DNA of 64,000 nucleotides from SIG673 sp045638685 (GTDB taxonomy: Bacteria > Bacillota > Clostridia > Oscillospirales > CAG-272): positions 46,095 through 110,094 of the forward strand of contig JAZUBT010000037.1 of assembly GCA_045638685.1 (NCBI GenBank). Direction: 5' to 3'. This document shows positions 17,350-26,039 of the stretch, in pieces; position 1 is the stretch's first letter, and every line of letters begins with the position of its first letter. The notes under the pieces are model-generated. The model searched no databases, had not been told where the DNA came from, and worked only from the letters and a program-made list of their open reading frames with translations. The translations under genes and the position numbers were made by a program.

Positions 17350-17886
17350 TTACGTGTAATACTGCGGCTTTCTCGTTACTCTCACAAGGTCATTCCAAAG
17401 CGCCCTATCTACGAAATCTCCGTCATCGCGTCCCGTCGCACGGCGAAAGAGATTTACCGAGGTCTGCGTTTCGCTGTCAAACCTTCCACTCGGCTTTACG
17501 TAATACCTCTCATCGTCCAAAGCGACTGTGTTCAACAGAGCCTGAAGCACGAAAATATCGTCAAACTCGTCTCCGAGAGATATTCTTTTATCGCGAAAGC
17601 TATCGAAGTCGGGAGCGTATCCGAGCGTTTGCCCGTCTTTAATAAGTCTTGAATATGCCTCGAAAATGGCGTTAAAGGTGGCTAAATCGACCTCCCCCGT
17701 CGCCAAAAGACCGTTTTCACTTTGAAACTGCCTTACCGCCTCTCTCGTTTCACTGCCGTAAATACCGTCTATAAAAACCTCAGAGGGCGTTCCGTATTCC
17801 TTTGAAAGAGCTCGAAGCCATCTTTGAAGATTTCTTACGGGAGTTTCGGTATCCTCCAAAAAATGAAACCCGTTTTCACTGTTCAT
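17350..17886 (-). CDS. Small protein with two peptidoglycan-binding domains
   Basis: The start at 17886 is chosen because GGAGG lies seven bases upstream; the longer open frame to 17964 has no such site. The 178-residue product consists of two PG_binding_1-like modules. The first (about 15-85) contains FIDGIYGSETREAVRQFQ, the hallmark D-G-x-(Y/F)-G-x-x-T-x-x-A-V-x-x-F-Q pattern. The second (about 100-175) is more diverged (SGRFDSETQTSVNLFRR). There is no signal peptide or catalytic domain. It is the last gene of a minus-strand trio with the SpoIID-like protein and the beta-sandwich protein. It probably binds cell-wall or spore-cortex peptidoglycan; partner and place are unknown. Confidence 0.75.
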   Translation of the reverse strand: MNSENGFHFLEDTETPVRNLQRWLRALSKEYGTPSEVFIDGIYGSETREAVRQFQSENGLLATGEVDLATFNAIFEAYSRLIKDGQTLGYAPDFDSFRDKRISLGDEFDDIFVLQALLNTVALDDERYYVKPSGRFDSETQTSVNLFRRATGRDDGDFVDRALWNDLVRVTRKPQYYT

Positions 17887-18007
17887 AACAACCTCCATTC
17901 CGTTGCCGTGAGGCAACCGCACAAATATCAAACGAATTTTCTGCGTTTTGCTTTTGCAAAACAAAAGGTTCTTAACCTTTTAAGGAAATTCAGGCGATTT
18001 TCCGTTA

Positions 18008-19414
18008 TCAGTCAAATGCATTGCCGGACGGGAACTGCCCTTCACTAACCACCCCTCCCTTTACCAAGTCGTCGTAAAGGTCGCCTATCGCCTCCCACGT
18101 GCTAATTCCGACTATACCAGTTTCGGGGAGTGCAAAGGTTCTTTGGAATGCTCTTACCGCGTTTTCGGTTGCCGGACCGAACACTCCGTCAACCTCCACG
18201 GGCGGAATTTCGGGATAGGTTTCGGCAATAACATTCAGGTAGCCCTGCAAAAGTCTTACAAACTCGTTTGACTGACCGACGGTTAAATCAAATCCGGGGA
18301 ACGGTCTTGCCGTGCCGATAAACTGTGAATCGGGAAGCGAAAGAATTATACCTCTGTACGCGTCGTAAAGAGCGGAATACGTCTCCTCGTTTACCACTCC
18401 CGTAACGGGAATCCCGTACTCACGCTGAAACGCTGAAACGGCATCTCTCGTGGCGGGGCCGAATATTCCATCTATTGAAACCGACGGAACGGCGTTGTTG
18501 TAGATAGCAATATAAGAGAGAAAATACTGCACTATACGCACCCCGTCCCCGCGACTTCCCTCGGAAAGCGTTTCGGGGAACTGTCTTGAAAGCTCCTCTA
18601 CGGTAAGTCCCTCGGAATCAAGCTCGGAAAGACGTTTTACGCCGTTATAGATAAACTGTATCCTATACCACGTGGCAGGGCCTACTATTCCGTCCTCTGT
18701 AAGATTAAAAATCTCCTGAAATTTTCTTACCGCGTCCTCGGTGCTCTCTGCAAAAACCCCGTTCACCGGATTAATTTTAGGTATCGCGGGGTAGTTTGCG
18801 GAAATTCTGTTAAGCCGCACCTGTACCGACTGAACGTCGTTTCCCGTGCTGCCGAGACGAAGCGCTCTCGACGGCACGCTCGCCGTTATCGCCTCGACGG
18901 GAACACCGCTTACTATACCAACGTCATTACCGTAGTAGTTCTGCAAAATTTGAAGTGGGGTAAGACCGTTATTTGCTAAGGTTACCGTTCCCCACTGTGA
19001 AAGTCCGGGGCAGGTGCTTGTAGTTCCGTTACAGTACTGGGTAAAAAGTGGCTCAACGCTCCCCTCTCTCACAACGTAGCTGTTAAAAATTTCATCAACT
19101 ATTTGACTGACATTTTCAAAAACGTCTCTGTCGGGAACAAAAAACTGGTCGGTTGCCGTTGAGTTGGTTATATCAAAATCAAATCCTCTCGAACGGTAAA
19201 ACTCGGTAAAAATTCTGTTAAGCGCAAAGGAAATCTGGGCATACACGTTTGCCCTTATCGCGCTTTCGGGCCATGTCGGATAAATTTCACTTGAAGCAAC
19301 GTTTTTAATGTAATCGGGAAAGCTTACCGTTACGTTAGGTGCAGGAGAGTCGGGCGCTCCGAGATGCACCGTAACCGTCTCGGGTATAACAGGTCTTATT
19401 ACGCTATTATTCAT
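18008..19414 (-). CDS. SpoIID-like domain fused to three peptidoglycan-binding domains
   Basis: A 468-residue protein. Residues about 12-175 resemble SpoIID/LytB: SSEIYPTWPESAIRANVYAQ (41-60) aligns with the catalytic-Glu region of SpoIID, a lytic transglycosylase acting on denuded glycan, and GLSQWGTVTLANNGLTPLQI matches the family's C-terminal block. Three PG-binding modules follow (about 190-270, 285-365, 385-460), each with DG-x-FG-x-A-T or NGVFAEST forms. No signal peptide or membrane anchor is visible, odd for a wall enzyme. It sits 20 nt after the beta-sandwich gene and 121 nt before the small PG-binding gene, so they likely act together, perhaps in spore envelope remodelling. Confidence 0.75.
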   Translation of the reverse strand: MNNSVIRPVIPETVTVHLGAPDSPAPNVTVSFPDYIKNVASSEIYPTWPESAIRANVYAQISFALNRIFTEFYRSRGFDFDITNSTATDQFFVPDRDVFENVSQIVDEIFNSYVVREGSVEPLFTQYCNGTTSTCPGLSQWGTVTLANNGLTPLQILQNYYGNDVGIVSGVPVEAITASVPSRALRLGSTGNDVQSVQVRLNRISANYPAIPKINPVNGVFAESTEDAVRKFQEIFNLTEDGIVGPATWYRIQFIYNGVKRLSELDSEGLTVEELSRQFPETLSEGSRGDGVRIVQYFLSYIAIYNNAVPSVSIDGIFGPATRDAVSAFQREYGIPVTGVVNEETYSALYDAYRGIILSLPDSQFIGTARPFPGFDLTVGQSNEFVRLLQGYLNVIAETYPEIPPVEVDGVFGPATENAVRAFQRTFALPETGIVGISTWEAIGDLYDDLVKGGVVSEGQFPSGNAFD

Positions 19415-19434
19415 TTACTCCTCTCCTTCCTGCA

Positions 19435-19821
19435 TCAAAGATTCGGCGGGAGACTTTCGGTGTACGTTATCGAGTCGCCCGTAAATTTCGATGAACCCTC
19501 GGAAAGCGGTATCAGCTCAACGGTCTGTATCGAGGTAATACCGGGGTAAACGGGAACATCTACGTTTCTTACGCTGATATACCCCTCCTTGTCGGTATCA
19601 ATATTGTAGTTAAAAAAGGGCGGCGATGCAGCGCCGGGGCTTTCCGAGTTTGCGCGTGGGGGAGCGAGGACCTTAAGTCGCGGAGTTTTTCCGTCGCGAT
19701 CGGTAAAAAAGACGGCAAGAATTGCTCCGCCGCTATCCTTAACCGTAACGACTGCGTTTTCCACCGGCAGCGCCCCACCGGCAGTTCTGACGTTAACGGT
19801 TATATATCCGTTTTCTTCCAT
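19435..19821 (-). CDS. Small carboxypeptidase-regulatory-like beta-sandwich protein
   Basis: The start at 19821 is supported by GGAAAGGA ahead of the ATG; the longer frame from 19845 includes that site. The 128-residue product begins MEENGYITVNVRTAGGALPV and reads as one prealbumin-like/CarboxypepD_reg domain: a repeated V-x-V pattern, AVVTVKDSGGAILAVFFTDRDG, then a YNIDTDKEGYISVRN edge and PVYPGITSIQTVELIP. Such folds usually mediate protein contacts. No signal peptide is seen. It is the first gene of the trio ending at 17350. Function unknown; a structural role beside the SpoIID-like protein is inference. Confidence 0.65.
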   Translation of the reverse strand: MEENGYITVNVRTAGGALPVENAVVTVKDSGGAILAVFFTDRDGKTPRLKVLAPPRANSESPGAASPPFFNYNIDTDKEGYISVRNVDVPVYPGITSIQTVELIPLSEGSSKFTGDSITYTESLPPNL

Positions 19822-20016
19822 ATTGGTATCCTTTCCGCTGTGCATAGACAGTCTTGCAAAATTTTAAGCGAAATTTCCGCATTTTGCCGCATAAGGCTTA
19901 AACGGATTTTCTGTATTTCGGCTTTAGTTAAAGTATATTCGAAAATCAAAAACTCGTTACTTACCCGAAAAACACGGCATATATTTTTAATTTTTTTTAA
20001 AATTTATCAAAAAGCC

Positions 20017-20045
20017 TTGAAAAAAACAATTTGTTTTGATATAAT
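20017..20045 (+). promoter_or_regulatory. Promoter of the SRP RNA gene
   Basis: TTGAAA (20017-20022), 17-bp spacer, TATAAT (20040-20045); the RNA would start near 20053, matching the predicted 5' end. Confidence 0.8.
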
Positions 20046-20053
20046 ATAGGAGA

Positions 20054-20366
20054 GACAAGATATAAAATAAGATCATACCGGCCGGGGAGCTAGCGGTATC
20101 CTGTAACCTGCAATCCGCTACAGCAGGGGTGGTTTCCAATCCGAGGGCTGACGATGTATGGTCTGCGCCGTGTGTAATCGTGTTGACGAACGGGTCTTGT
20201 GCAATCAACGACCGTGAACCATGTCAGGCGGGCGCACCGAGCAGCATTAAGTGGTAGAGTTGATGTGCCACAAGGGTGCCTGTTCCGAGCGAGAGCCGCG
20301 GTTAACGCATATACCGTTTTGTTCAGAGTGCGGTGTATGATCTTATTTTGTACCTTGTCTTTTTTT
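20054..20366 (+). ncRNA. ffs: Signal recognition particle RNA, long Gram-positive type
   Basis: The 5' end (AAAATAAGATCATAC at about 20064-20078) pairs with the 3' end (GTATGATCTTATTTT near 20335-20349), closing a rod of about 300 nt as in Bacillus scRNA. The Alu domain is recognisable from GGTATCCTGTAACCTGCAAT and CCGCTACAGCAGGGGT. The S domain (helix 8) carries GTCAGG...AGCAGCATTAAG, the Ffh-binding region. A T-run ends the transcript. One oddity: the apical loop between CGG and CCG reads GCGCA rather than the usual GGAA. The RNA scaffolds Ffh for cotranslational membrane targeting. dnaX follows, as in many Bacillota. Confidence 0.93.
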
Positions 20367-20400
20367 GCGGAGTTAATTATTTTTCCGTCTTAAAGGGCGT

Positions 20401-20560
20401 CGCTTTTGGCTTACAAAAAGTTTATTTCAAGCCTAAAAATATTCTCTCGCTTTACAAAAGCACAGTTCTTAGCCGTAAAACGCTTTTCTCGTTTTAAAAA
20501 AGCATAATTCTTCAACATCAACACGTTTTTTCGCTTTACAAAAGCATATTTTTTCAGAAA
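20401..20560. repeat. Degenerate 42-47-bp tandem repeat between the SRP RNA and dnaX
   Basis: The word CGCTTTACAAAAGCA or a near variant recurs at about 20401, 20448, 20490 and 20532, so the period is 47, 42 and 42 bp. The copies are clearly diverged. The last lies about 20 bp before the dnaX ribosome-binding site. Confidence 0.7.
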
Positions 20561-20578
20561 AACAGAAAGGAAAACACT

Positions 20579-22198
20579 ATGCATCAGGCGCTTTACCGCA
20601 AATGGAGGCCGAAAACCTTTGATGACGTATATGGCCAGGAGCATATTACCTCGGTGCTTCGTTACGAGGTACAGAATAACCGTTACAGCCACGCGTATCT
20701 TTTCTGCGGCTCTCGCGGAACGGGTAAAACCACCTGCGCAAAGCTGCTTGCCAAGGCGGTAAACTGTCTTTCTCCGATAAACGGAAACCCGTGCGGAGTA
20801 TGTGATGCCTGTAAGGCTGTCGAAAACGAGACCACCTCTGACGTCGTGGAAATGGACGCAGCCTCCAACACCGGAGTTGACTACATCAGAGACATAAGGG
20901 ACTCGGTTATGTACGCGCCTTCTATGCTCAAAAACAGGGTATATATTATCGACGAGGTTCACATGCTTTCGCCGAGCGCGTTCAACGCTCTCCTCAAAAC
21001 TCTTGAGGAGCCTCCGTCCGGAGTAATCTTTATTCTCGCGACAACCGAGCAGCAAAAAATACCTACGACCATCCTTTCAAGATGTCAGAAGTTTGAGTTC
21101 CGCAGAATACTCTCCGACGTCATAGCAGACAGACTGATGTTCATTTCCGAGCAGGAAAGCATCAGGATAACGCGCGACGCGGCAAAGCTTATCGCGAAAA
21201 TGGCGCAGGGCGGAATGAGAGACGCTATAAGCCTACTTGAGCTTTCAGCCGGCGAGGGCAAGGAAATAACTGCCGCATCCGTCAAGGCGCTTACCGGTTC
21301 AGCGGGGCGTGAGCAATCAATGGAGATTGCCGACGCCGTTTTAAACAAGGACGCCGACAGACTGTTTAAGGTAGTGGCCGAAATAGTCTCCGCGTCAAAG
21401 GAGCTTACCGTCTTTTGGCAGGAGCTTATAGATTTTTACCGCGACCTTCTGGTTTTTAAAACAACGAAATCACCGGAAAAATACCTCGACCTCACACCCG
21501 ACGAGGAGGAGGTAATGCGGGACATATCCTCACGGTACAGTCTTCCGCAGCTTCTCCGCCACTGCTCACTGCTTGAAGAAACCTTTATCGGTATGCAAAG
21601 AGCGGGCGCAACAAAGCGCTTAAACGCGGAAATCACGTTACTTAAAATGAGAGATGAGAGACTTGACACCTATCCCGAAGGCTTAAGCGCAAGAGTTTCC
21701 TCTCTCGAAGAAAAGCTCGCCGGCATCTTAGCGGGCAACACCTCGGTCATCGCTAATACCGGCACCGCGCCCTCTCCATCTGATAAAGAGGGAGGCGCAT
21801 CGAGGCCTATCCAAAAGACCGAGGAGGTAATGTTTAAAAAATCAGTAGCTCCCGAAAAGCTTCCCGAAATAAAATCAAGCCCGAAGGAAAACGGAAACGT
21901 AAGACAGGGCTTAAAGCCCGTATCGTGGTGGATAGAGGCGGTAAAAAAGATAGGCGAAAGGGATCCCTCTATGGCTCCTTTTATGAAATCCTCAAGAGCC
22001 TACGAAAACGGAGACAAAATTTTAATTCGAGTAGAGGGCAGTATCGCTATGCTTATGCTGAACACCGCGGACATGAGGGGTGCTTTGGCGGCGCTCACTC
22101 CGACTATTGCAGACAAAGCCTACTCTCCCGCGCAGTTTGAGTTTACCGAGGTTACTCCCGAGGCAAGACTCTCTCCGCTGGACGAGCTTGACAGCTAA
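20579..22198 (+). CDS. dnaX: DNA polymerase III gamma/tau subunit
   Basis: A 539-residue clamp-loader ATPase. It starts with the invariant ALYRKWRPKTFDDVYGQEH (4-22); Walker A is GSRGTGKTT (44-52). The zinc module is formed by C64, C72, C75 and C78 (PCGVCDACKA), and the Walker B/DExx box is YIIDEVHMLS, followed by sensor 1 ILATTEQQKIPTTILSRCQ. The C-terminal part (about 380-539) is a less conserved tau-like extension. It couples clamp loading to the replicative polymerase at the fork. The start is set by AAAGGAAAACACT upstream. ybaB and recR follow, the classical order. Confidence 0.97.
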   Translation: MHQALYRKWRPKTFDDVYGQEHITSVLRYEVQNNRYSHAYLFCGSRGTGKTTCAKLLAKAVNCLSPINGNPCGVCDACKAVENETTSDVVEMDAASNTGVDYIRDIRDSVMYAPSMLKNRVYIIDEVHMLSPSAFNALLKTLEEPPSGVIFILATTEQQKIPTTILSRCQKFEFRRILSDVIADRLMFISEQESIRITRDAAKLIAKMAQGGMRDAISLLELSAGEGKEITAASVKALTGSAGREQSMEIADAVLNKDADRLFKVVAEIVSASKELTVFWQELIDFYRDLLVFKTTKSPEKYLDLTPDEEEVMRDISSRYSLPQLLRHCSLLEETFIGMQRAGATKRLNAEITLLKMRDERLDTYPEGLSARVSSLEEKLAGILAGNTSVIANTGTAPSPSDKEGGASRPIQKTEEVMFKKSVAPEKLPEIKSSPKENGNVRQGLKPVSWWIEAVKKIGERDPSMAPFMKSSRAYENGDKILIRVEGSIAMLMLNTADMRGALAALTPTIADKAYSPAQFEFTEVTPEARLSPLDELDS

Positions 22199-22304
22199 AA
22201 ACTCCGACAGCGAATTTGACTTGATACCAAGACAAAAAGCTTAACCGTTATAAACAGAAAATTAAATTTAAAATCATATTTCACAGTAAAGCGAGGTTTA
22301 CGTT

Positions 22305-22670
22305 ATGAAAGCAAGAATACCGAGAGAATTTTCCGCAGGCCCCTCCAATATGCAGGGAATGTTAAAGCAGGCTCAGAAGATGCAGGAGCAGATGGCAGAG
22401 GCTCAGGCAGAGCTTGAAGCCAAGGAATACGAAATAAAAGCGGGTGGCGGAGCCGTTACCGTTAAAATAAGCGGTAAAAAGGAGATTCTTTCTCTTGACA
22501 TACAGCCCGAAATCGTCGATCCCGACGACATTGAAACCCTCTCAGATATAATCATCGCGGGAGTAAACGAGGCGATAAAAACCGTTGAAAACGATGCAAA
22601 CGCCGAAATGTCAAAAATCACCGGCGGCTTAGGAGGTCTCGGCGGCGGAATGATGCCGGGATTATTCTGA
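22305..22670 (+). CDS. ybaB: YbaB/EbfC family nucleoid-associated protein
   Basis: A 121-residue dimeric DNA-binding protein. The family core MQGMLKQAQKMQEQM is at residues 16-30, followed by the beta strands EYEIKAGGGAVTVKISGKKE and the C-terminal Gly/Met-rich tail GGLGGLGGGMMPGLF. A 15-residue polar stretch precedes the usual family start; Met16 could be an alternative start but lacks a clear ribosome-binding site. It lies between dnaX and recR, with 3 nt to recR, in the conserved dnaX-ybaB-recR operon. Confidence 0.95.
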   Translation: MKARIPREFSAGPSNMQGMLKQAQKMQEQMAEAQAELEAKEYEIKAGGGAVTVKISGKKEILSLDIQPEIVDPDDIETLSDIIIAGVNEAIKTVENDANAEMSKITGGLGGLGGGMMPGLF

Positions 22671-22673
22671 TAA

Positions 22674-23273
22674 ATGAACGAGTTTATTCTTCCCCTTGAA
22701 AAAATGGTTGAGGCTTTTCGCCGTCTCCCCGGAGTCGGTAGAAAAAGCGCTGAGCGTATGGCGTTCGGCATACTTGGAATGTCCGACACCGAAACGAGTG
22801 ATTTTCTTTCCGCTATAAGCGAAGGGAAAGCAAACATACGCCCCTGTGCCTGTTGCGGAAACATATCGGCCTCCGAGCTTTGTCCTATATGCGAGGACGA
22901 CTCGAGAGACAAAAAGATAATCTGCGTTGTAGAGGACTCAAAGGCGGTTCTGACCTTTGAGAAAATCAAGGAGTTTCGCGGTGTTTATCACGTGCTCGGC
23001 GGAGTTATCAACCCCCGTGCCGGCGTAGGCCCCGATGATATAAACCTCTCCACTATAATCGACCGCATACGCGAAAACGGAGCGGAGGAGGTTATGATTT
23101 CCACCAACGCCACCGTTGAGGGAGAGGCTACCGCTATGTATATCAGCAGGATAATAAAGCCCACGGGTGTTAAAATAACCCGTCTTGCATACGGTATTCC
23201 CGTCGGCGCCGACCTTGAATACGCGGACAAGCTCACGCTTCTCAGAGCAATCGAGGGGCGACGGGAGTTTTAA
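22674..23273 (+). CDS. recR: Recombination mediator RecR
   Basis: A 199-residue protein that, with RecO and RecF, loads RecA at gaps. The N-terminal helix-hairpin-helix is seen in RRLPGVGRKSAERMAF (16-31), the zinc finger as C58-x2-C61-x8-C70-x2-C73, and the Toprim domain begins ICVVEDSKAVLTFEK. The Walker-like YHVLGGVINPRAGVGPDDI block is also intact. Length is typical. It starts three bases after ybaB and is probably translated from the same message. Confidence 0.97.
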   Translation: MNEFILPLEKMVEAFRRLPGVGRKSAERMAFGILGMSDTETSDFLSAISEGKANIRPCACCGNISASELCPICEDDSRDKKIICVVEDSKAVLTFEKIKEFRGVYHVLGGVINPRAGVGPDDINLSTIIDRIRENGAEEVMISTNATVEGEATAMYISRIIKPTGVKITRLAYGIPVGADLEYADKLTLLRAIEGRREF

Positions 23274-23378
23274 CACTGACAATAATTCCCGACCGCACGG
23301 CAAGGGTACGCTGCTTACAACAGCCAAGGAAGGTGTTATCAGCACCAAACATAAGGCAACTGAAAAAGGACGACAAAA

Positions 23379-25766
23379 ATGCAAAACGAGAGATTTACAG
23401 CCGTAAAAAGAACGCTTTTCGATCGGCTGTTCGATAACCTGAATGAAAAACAGAGAGAGGCGGTTTTTTCGGTAAAGGGGCCTCTTTTGATACTTGCGGG
23501 GGCGGGTAGCGGCAAGACAACGGTTCTTGTAAACCGTATCGGCTATATGATAAGATACGGAAACGCTTACGCCTCCGACTACGTACCGGAAAACATAACG
23601 GAATCGGAAATTTCGGGGCTTGAAAACGTACTCAGTCATCCGGAAATTCCGAAGGAGCAGCTTGAAGCTCTGCTTGACAGATACGCGGTAAACAAGGTAA
23701 AGCCGTGGAATATCTTAAGCATCACCTTTACAAACAAGGCGGCAAACGAAATGAAAACCCGACTTGAAAAGAAGGTGGGCGAGGAAGCCTCTAAAATATG
23801 GGCAGGAACGTTTCACTCCATCTGCGTCCGTATTTTAAGAATGTACGGAGAGCGGGTAGGGTATGCCGAGGGATTTACCATCTACGACACCGACGACCAG
23901 AAAAAGGTTATGCTTTCGGTTATTAAGGACACGAATACCGATGACAAGATGTTTAGCCCGAAGGCAGTAATGAGCTACGTAAGCTCGGCAAAGGATAAGC
24001 TCATGAGCGCCGAAGACTGCGCAAGAGAAGCCGCTGATTTCAGAGAAAGCAAGATGGCTGAGCTTTACAGAGAGTACCAGAAGCGCCTCAGAACGTCTAA
24101 CGCCCTTGACTTTGACGATATAATCATGCAGACGGTTCTGCTTTTACAAAAGGACGGGGAGGCTCTCGATTACTGCCAAAACCGTTTTAAATACGTCTGC
24201 GTTGACGAGTATCAGGACACCAACCACGCGCAGTTCGTTCTCACCTCCCTTATTTCGGAAAAGCACGGAAATTTAATGGTTGTCGGAGACGACGACCAAA
24301 GCATATACCGTTTCAGAGGAGCGGATATTGAAAATATACTTAATTTCGACCGAGAAATGAGCGACGCTAAGGTAATAAAGCTTGAGCAGAACTACCGTTC
24401 CACCAAAGCTATACTCGATGCAGCCAACTCTATAATAGCAAACAACAAAAACCGCCACGGAAAAAGCCTTTGGACAAAGAAGGACGGCGGCTCTCCCGTC
24501 TCGCTTCGGCGACTTGAAACGCAGAACGACGAGGCTAAATATATCGTTGACAAGGTGCTTGAGCTTCGCAAGGAAGGTCGCAGTCTTAACGATTTTGCGG
24601 TTTTATACAGACTTAACGCGCTTTCAAACAACATTGAAAGCTTACTTGCCAGAAGCGGCATTCCCTACCGTGTTCTCGGAGGGCTTCGCTTCTACGAAAG
24701 AAAGGAAATCAAGGATATTCTTGCCTACCTTTGCGTTATAAACAACCCCGCGGACAACGTAAGACTTCAGAGAATTATAAACGAGCCGAAACGTAAAATA
24801 GGCGCGTCAACAATAGCAGCCGTATCGGAGCTTGCGGGAATTTACAACGAATCCATGTTCAGCATAATGCAGAACGTACACCTATACCCAGCGCTTTCCA
24901 AGTCAGCGCCAAAGCTTTCCGAGTTCGCCTCTCTCATTATGGGGCTTCGCGATATAGCGAAATCCGAGCCGCTTGATGTGCTTATCGACAAGGTTCTTGA
25001 CCTTACCGGATACCGCGCCATGCTTAAAGAGGCTTCCGAGGAGGAGGGTGAGACGAGGCTCGAAAACGTCAGCGAGCTTATATCAAACGCCGTTGAGTTT
25101 ATGGCAACCAGAGAGGACACCTCACTTAACGCATTCCTTGAGGAGGTTGCGCTGGTCGCGGATATTGATAACTACGACCCCGATGCCGAGGCGGTCGTCC
25201 TTATGACCGTACATAGCGCAAAGGGGCTTGAATTTCCCGTTGTATTCCTGCCCGCGCTCGAGGAAGGAATCTTCCCCTCTCAGCAGTCGTTCTTAAACGA
25301 CTTTGAGCTTGAGGAGGAAAGACGTCTCGCATACGTCGCGGTAACACGCGCAAAGGAACGCCTTTTCCTTACACACACCCACGAAAGATTGCTTTACGGT
25401 AAAACTCAGTACAATAGGCCTTCGCGCTTCCTTTCGGAGATTCCAAAGGAGCTGCTTGACCTTGAGCCCGCCGCGGTTCCGAAGAAAAAGCCGCTGCTGG
25501 AGTCCGTTTTCCGTCCGGAAAAGAAAAAGCCTAACGTTTCGGAAGAGATGTACAAAAAGACGTCGCTTTACAAAAACACGGCAAAGCAGCAGGGCGCGTC
25601 GGAGCGCTTTGCCCCCGGAGACGCGGTTACACACGCGGTATTCGGAAGCGGTATGGTAATTTCGGCAAAGCCGGTAGGCCCCGATATGCTTTACGAAATT
25701 GCATTTGACAACGCGGGAACCAAGAAAATGATGGGAACATACGCTAAAATAAAGCGTCTAAAATAA
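23379..25766 (+). CDS. pcrA: ATP-dependent DNA helicase PcrA/UvrD
   Basis: A 795-residue superfamily 1 helicase, 3'-5'. The Q motif LNEKQREAV is at 21-29, Walker A AGAGSGKTT at 40-48, motif II VDEYQDTN, motif III VGDDDQSIYRFRGAD, motif IV QNYRST, motif V TVHSAKGLEFPVVF and motif VI VAVTRAKERLFL. The C-terminal GDAVTHAVFGSGMVI segment is the Tudor-like domain that binds RNA polymerase. It removes RecA filaments and acts in repair and at stalled transcription complexes. It lies 105 bp after recR; no promoter or terminator is obvious between them. Confidence 0.96.
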   Translation: MQNERFTAVKRTLFDRLFDNLNEKQREAVFSVKGPLLILAGAGSGKTTVLVNRIGYMIRYGNAYASDYVPENITESEISGLENVLSHPEIPKEQLEALLDRYAVNKVKPWNILSITFTNKAANEMKTRLEKKVGEEASKIWAGTFHSICVRILRMYGERVGYAEGFTIYDTDDQKKVMLSVIKDTNTDDKMFSPKAVMSYVSSAKDKLMSAEDCAREAADFRESKMAELYREYQKRLRTSNALDFDDIIMQTVLLLQKDGEALDYCQNRFKYVCVDEYQDTNHAQFVLTSLISEKHGNLMVVGDDDQSIYRFRGADIENILNFDREMSDAKVIKLEQNYRSTKAILDAANSIIANNKNRHGKSLWTKKDGGSPVSLRRLETQNDEAKYIVDKVLELRKEGRSLNDFAVLYRLNALSNNIESLLARSGIPYRVLGGLRFYERKEIKDILAYLCVINNPADNVRLQRIINEPKRKIGASTIAAVSELAGIYNESMFSIMQNVHLYPALSKSAPKLSEFASLIMGLRDIAKSEPLDVLIDKVLDLTGYRAMLKEASEEEGETRLENVSELISNAVEFMATREDTSLNAFLEEVALVADIDNYDPDAEAVVLMTVHSAKGLEFPVVFLPALEEGIFPSQQSFLNDFELEEERRLAYVAVTRAKERLFLTHTHERLLYGKTQYNRPSRFLSEIPKELLDLEPAAVPKKKPLLESVFRPEKKKPNVSEEMYKKTSLYKNTAKQQGASERFAPGDAVTHAVFGSGMVISAKPVGPDMLYEIAFDNAGTKKMMGTYAKIKRLK

Positions 25767-25792
25767 AAAACTCATTTATTTTTGTTTTCTAC

Positions 25793-25821
25793 TTGACAAA
25801 CAGAAAAAATAGTGCTATTAT
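25793..25821 (+). promoter_or_regulatory. Promoter of the second oxidoreductase gene
   Basis: TTGACA (25793-25798), 17-bp spacer, TATTAT (25816-25821). The leader to the gene would be about 210 nt and includes the 40-bp repeats at 25921. Confidence 0.75.
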
Positions 25822-25920
25822 GTTTATAATTTAAAGGATACGGTAACGCTACGCGCTCCGCAAGGCATAGAAAAACAACGGATAGCGCATTTGCAAGGCG
25901 AAACACGGATAACTCTTATA

Positions 25921-25999
25921 ACTTTCGCTTTACGAAAACGAAATACGGAAAAGCCTATTTACTTTCGCTTTACGAAAACGAAACACGGAAAGCTCCGTT
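25921..25999. repeat. 40-bp direct repeat in the leader of the second oxidoreductase gene
   Basis: ACTTTCGCTTTACGAAAACG occurs at 25921 and again at 25961, each followed by AAA(T/C)ACGGAAA; a partial copy of the second half (CGAAACACGGATAAC) precedes at about 25899. The core CGCTTTACRAAA also resembles the repeat before dnaX. Confidence 0.8.
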
Positions 26000-26039
26000 A
26001 ACACCGATTTACCGATTTTACATTTGGAGGCAAAAAATT

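Noticed and set aside
8290..20320. A shared 12-mer (ACGCATATACCG) in the thyX leader and the SRP RNA
   Set aside because: In a 64-kb window many 12-mers recur by chance, and the flanks do not align.
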